A DNA stretch of 64,000 nt from positions 220,476 to 284,475 of the forward strand of contig NVTE01000001.1 of the NCBI GenBank assembly GCA_002401455.1, in the 5' to 3' direction. The first letter of the stretch is position 1, and each line of letters begins with the position of its first letter. The notes below the pieces were generated by a model, which was not told the origin of the DNA, did no database searches, and worked only from the letters and a program-made list of their open reading frames with translations. Position numbers and translations under genes: made by a program. Source of the DNA: Alphaproteobacteria bacterium. Lineage in GTDB: Bacteria > Pseudomonadota > Alphaproteobacteria > Sphingomonadales > Emcibacteraceae. Below are positions 61,890 through 64,000 of this stretch, one piece after another.

Positions 61890-61925
61890 AAGTTGAAAAA
61901 TATTGTAACATAGCCGGAAAATGTG

Positions 61926-64000
61926 ATGAAAAAACACAAGCTGAGTATCTTTAAAGTTCTGACTGCCCTTACTATAGTTTTTTGCTTACCGCATCAGGCA
62001 GGGGCACAATCAAATCCCCCCCAACCCGGCCAGGACGCCACCTCATCCCGGGTAACCGCCCTCACCAACAAACATAACCACCTGCAACAGGACACCGCCG
62101 CCCTGCTGAAACGGCTCGTGGCCGAACGGACAAAAGTTCTCGAAGAAATGCGCCGACAAGCGCGGGAGACCATGGCCGCGTGGGAGAATGATCCCACCTA
62201 CCTGAATGGCCGGGGTCTAAAGGCCGCCCTCTATAACGCCGAAGCCGTTGCCGAGGGCTATGGCTTTGACGTCGACAAACTGAACAAGATGTACCGCTTG
62301 TCCAAGAAACTTATTCTGGGCCTTGAACTGGTCGGTAAATGCGGCGAAGGCTCGCCCCAGTTAAAAGTCATTGGCGATACGGTGGATGCCCTGTCGGCCA
62401 CGGCCAAGGGGGCCATGGTTTTTTTTGGTCTGGCGGCCACAGAAGAAGAACGCCTCGCCTGTGTTCAGACCGAAAAACTCAATCTATATCGTGAAGTGAA
62501 CCGGGCCTATATCTATGCCCTCACCGCCGAAAGCGCCCGGGATGCCGCCCAGGGGTTTCGCCGGTACGCAGCAAATATTCAGGGTATCTCCGGCACGGAT
62601 GCCACAATTCTGGTCCGCCAGGCCCAGCAGATGGCCGACGATCAGGATACGGTCATGATCCTGTTTGAGATGACCCCGGTCATTGGCGAGCTGATCGATC
62701 TCTATCGCTTAGGGACAGGCAATGAGGTGTTAGGCGGCAAACTGAGTGAAATGGATAAGGCTTTGACCGGCATCTTCATGTTTACTCCCGCCATCGCCGA
62801 ACAGCTTTTCAAGCGCTATCCCAAAGTTTTTCTCAGCATGAAAGACTTTCTGAAAGAGAATACCATGCCCGTGGGTGGTTTTTTCGACAGCGCGATTATC
62901 CGGGCCGGGCAGGAACTGGCCCCGGTTAAAAAGAAAGCCCGGGAAATATGGGCCTATATGATGCCGATCGGCAAAGAGCTCGGCGAACGGGTGGGCAAAA
63001 AGGTCCGCACCGTGGCCGGCGAAAGCCTGACCGCCATTGCCAAACGCATGGACGATATGCCCACCGCCCGCTGGTCCCGGGAGATGGCCATCGAAGCCTC
63101 CAACATTATTCCAGCCCATATGGACGCCCTGCTCGACGTTGCTGCGGCAAAACAGATTGTCATCATGCTGCGCCCCTTCAATAAAACCGGAAAGAAAGCC
63201 ATGCAGGAGGCCGTGGACAGGGCCAAGGTCACCGGCGACTGGATCGCGACCAAATGGATGGATGTGAAACCAAAATCAGCCTCCAATCCGCTGCTTGGTG
63301 CCGGCATCCCCCTTAACCCCAATCTGTCAAAATTTGATGATGAGCTAACAAAAGCCCTCAAAAAAGGTGATCCCGCTGAGATTGCCGAGGTGCGCAGAAA
63401 AATTAAAAACATGAAAAAAACCATAACCCAGCTTTTTGCCAAAAGAGACCTCCATGGCAACCCGCTGGTCGGCAAGATGACCGCCACCTACAAGGAAATG
63501 AAAAACGGTTCTGAATTCGAGCACGCGATCCTATGGGCGACAGATTCAAGCGGCAAAAAAGTCATGGGCATTCTGGATGAAGCCGGCAATCTGATCGATC
63601 CCAAGAGCCTGAAAAAATATGATGTCGATGTCTCAACAGTCAAGGAGGTTGAAATCCTGACCAACCTCGCCGGCACCAAAATTCTGCCCGATTATGATAC
63701 CTTTGCCATCGGGTCAAAAAGCCTGTCCGGGAATGGGGCCCGCAATGCAGCGGGTGACCTCATTGACGAGAGCACCACCTATGTCAATAATCTGGGCAAT
63801 ATTGATCGACGCAATCTGGATGCCATGACTGATATTAATGCGGAAATTGCCCGGGCAACCGGGGTTAAAGGCAACCTGGTCCACCACGGGGCCGCCAATG
63901 CCTGGACCGACCTGCCGGATTTCCCCATCACCATCATCATGCCGGACCGGCAGGTCCTCTCCATCCCGGAAGGCCCGTCCAGCAATCCTTTTTTATGGAT
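61926..64000 (+). CDS. Exported protein with CyaA/edema-factor/ExoY-like nucleotidyl cyclase domain (partial, 3' end outside)
   Basis: At least 691 codons, open at the window end, with no stop in the frame I translated. A Sec signal peptide is clear (K-K-H-K, hydrophobic, A-G-A cut before Q28). Residues about 30-390 are mostly helical with no known domain, except F-E-M-T-P-V-I-G-E-L-I-D-L-Y at about 247-260 and G-G-K-L-S at about 271-275, resembling the pre-toxin-TG motif. From residue 395 the text follows adenylate cyclase toxins: I-P-A-H-x-D-A, L-R416-P-F-N-K, A-T-K443, D-V-K448-P-K450-S, G-I-P-L-N-P-N-L-S-K469, L-P-D589-Y-D591-T-F-A-I and V-H-H654-G. These align with CyaA K58, K65, D188/D190 and H298. 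The His before K65 is Lys here, and the H-G-T-E-Q motif reads H-G-A-A-N. Activity is untested. Confidence 0.72.
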   Translation, partial: MKKHKLSIFKVLTALTIVFCLPHQAGAQSNPPQPGQDATSSRVTALTNKHNHLQQDTAALLKRLVAERTKVLEEMRRQARETMAAWENDPTYLNGRGLKAALYNAEAVAEGYGFDVDKLNKMYRLSKKLILGLELVGKCGEGSPQLKVIGDTVDALSATAKGAMVFFGLAATEEERLACVQTEKLNLYREVNRAYIYALTAESARDAAQGFRRYAANIQGISGTDATILVRQAQQMADDQDTVMILFEMTPVIGELIDLYRLGTGNEVLGGKLSEMDKALTGIFMFTPAIAEQLFKRYPKVFLSMKDFLKENTMPVGGFFDSAIIRAGQELAPVKKKAREIWAYMMPIGKELGERVGKKVRTVAGESLTAIAKRMDDMPTARWSREMAIEASNIIPAHMDALLDVAAAKQIVIMLRPFNKTGKKAMQEAVDRAKVTGDWIATKWMDVKPKSASNPLLGAGIPLNPNLSKFDDELTKALKKGDPAEIAEVRRKIKNMKKTITQLFAKRDLHGNPLVGKMTATYKEMKNGSEFEHAILWATDSSGKKVMGILDEAGNLIDPKSLKKYDVDVSTVKEVEILTNLAGTKILPDYDTFAIGSKSLSGNGARNAAGDLIDESTTYVNNLGNIDRRNLDAMTDINAEIARATGVKGNLVHHGAANAWTDLPDFPITIIMPDRQVLSIPEGPSSNPFLW

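Larger units (their letters stand above)
61434..61925. other. 492-bp AT-rich non-coding region before the toxin-like gene
   Basis: It is clearly more AT-rich than the flanking genes and has no open reading frame of note. It holds an inverted repeat at 61452-61484, C-runs at about 61557-61563 and 61651-61658, a promoter-like pair at 61861-61889 and the ribosome site GGAAA at 61916-61920. Otherwise I see nothing recognisable in it; the composition suggests acquired DNA. Confidence 0.65.

Noticed and set aside
63037-63267. Open frames on both strands inside the toxin-like gene (for example 62954-63487 minus)
   Set aside because: They are shadows in a GC-rich coding stretch; only the 61926 frame gives a signal peptide and recognisable motifs.

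Overview
The window looks like chromosomal DNA of a free-living, probably marine, alphaproteobacterium. The strongest evidence is the circularly permuted (two-piece) tmRNA gene at about 58.34-58.64 kb. Supporting it are the BolA-CobS-CobT neighbourhood, a typical alphaproteobacterial ribosomal protein L28, an intracellular PHB depolymerase beside 3-hydroxybutyrate dehydrogenase, and four TonB-dependent receptors. I cannot name a genus; an Emcibacterales/Kordiimonadales-like lineage is only a guess.

Layout. 0-4.1 kb: end of an amidase, an MBL-fold hydrolase coupled to bolA, and divergent cobST (aerobic cobaltochelatase). 4.1-20.2 kb: housekeeping metabolism, namely a TetR regulator, an esterase-like secreted protein, rpmB, meaB, an SDR, a nitroreductase, argE, trkH, folE, apaG, metZ, phaZ divergent from bdhA (with a 37-residue membrane protein downstream), purU, a YeiH-type exporter and threonine synthase. 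20.3-23.9 kb: a TonB receptor divergent from an ECF sigma factor whose FecR partner is cut down to its N-terminal domain. 23.9-26.1 kb: malate synthase G. 26.4-34.9 kb: an accessory catabolic island with a VOC protein, two SDRs, a TonB receptor, a LuxR-type regulator, a ChrR/DAD-like cupin and a ThDP enzyme. 34.9-43.6 kb: a heavy-metal island on the minus strand, with a BlaI-type repressor and M56 protease followed by HupE/UreJ, a membrane anchor protein, a CzcCBA-type efflux system and DUF3240. 43.9-57.9 kb: an amine-catabolism island with a SnoaL-AraC fusion regulator, two phytoene-desaturase-like flavoproteins, a GcvT-like protein, an FCD/GntR regulator, a class III aminotransferase, a membrane protein, a PuuB-like oxidase, a TPR-sulfotransferase and a TonB receptor. 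Two identical TGTGATCACA palindromes lie in its central divergent promoter region. 58-61.4 kb: tRNA-Pro(GGG), tmRNA, a DUF2946 protein and a TonB-dependent copper receptor.

The most interesting object is at the right edge. An open reading frame starts at 61926 and runs off the window. It encodes a Sec-exported protein with a pre-toxin-TG-like motif and a C-terminal domain that aligns by eye with the adenylate cyclase toxins CyaA (Bordetella), edema factor (Bacillus anthracis) and ExoY. It follows a roughly 490-bp AT-rich non-coding stretch. No immunity gene is visible because the window ends first.

All calls rest on reading the sequence. No database search was run, and homology statements come from recalled family motifs.
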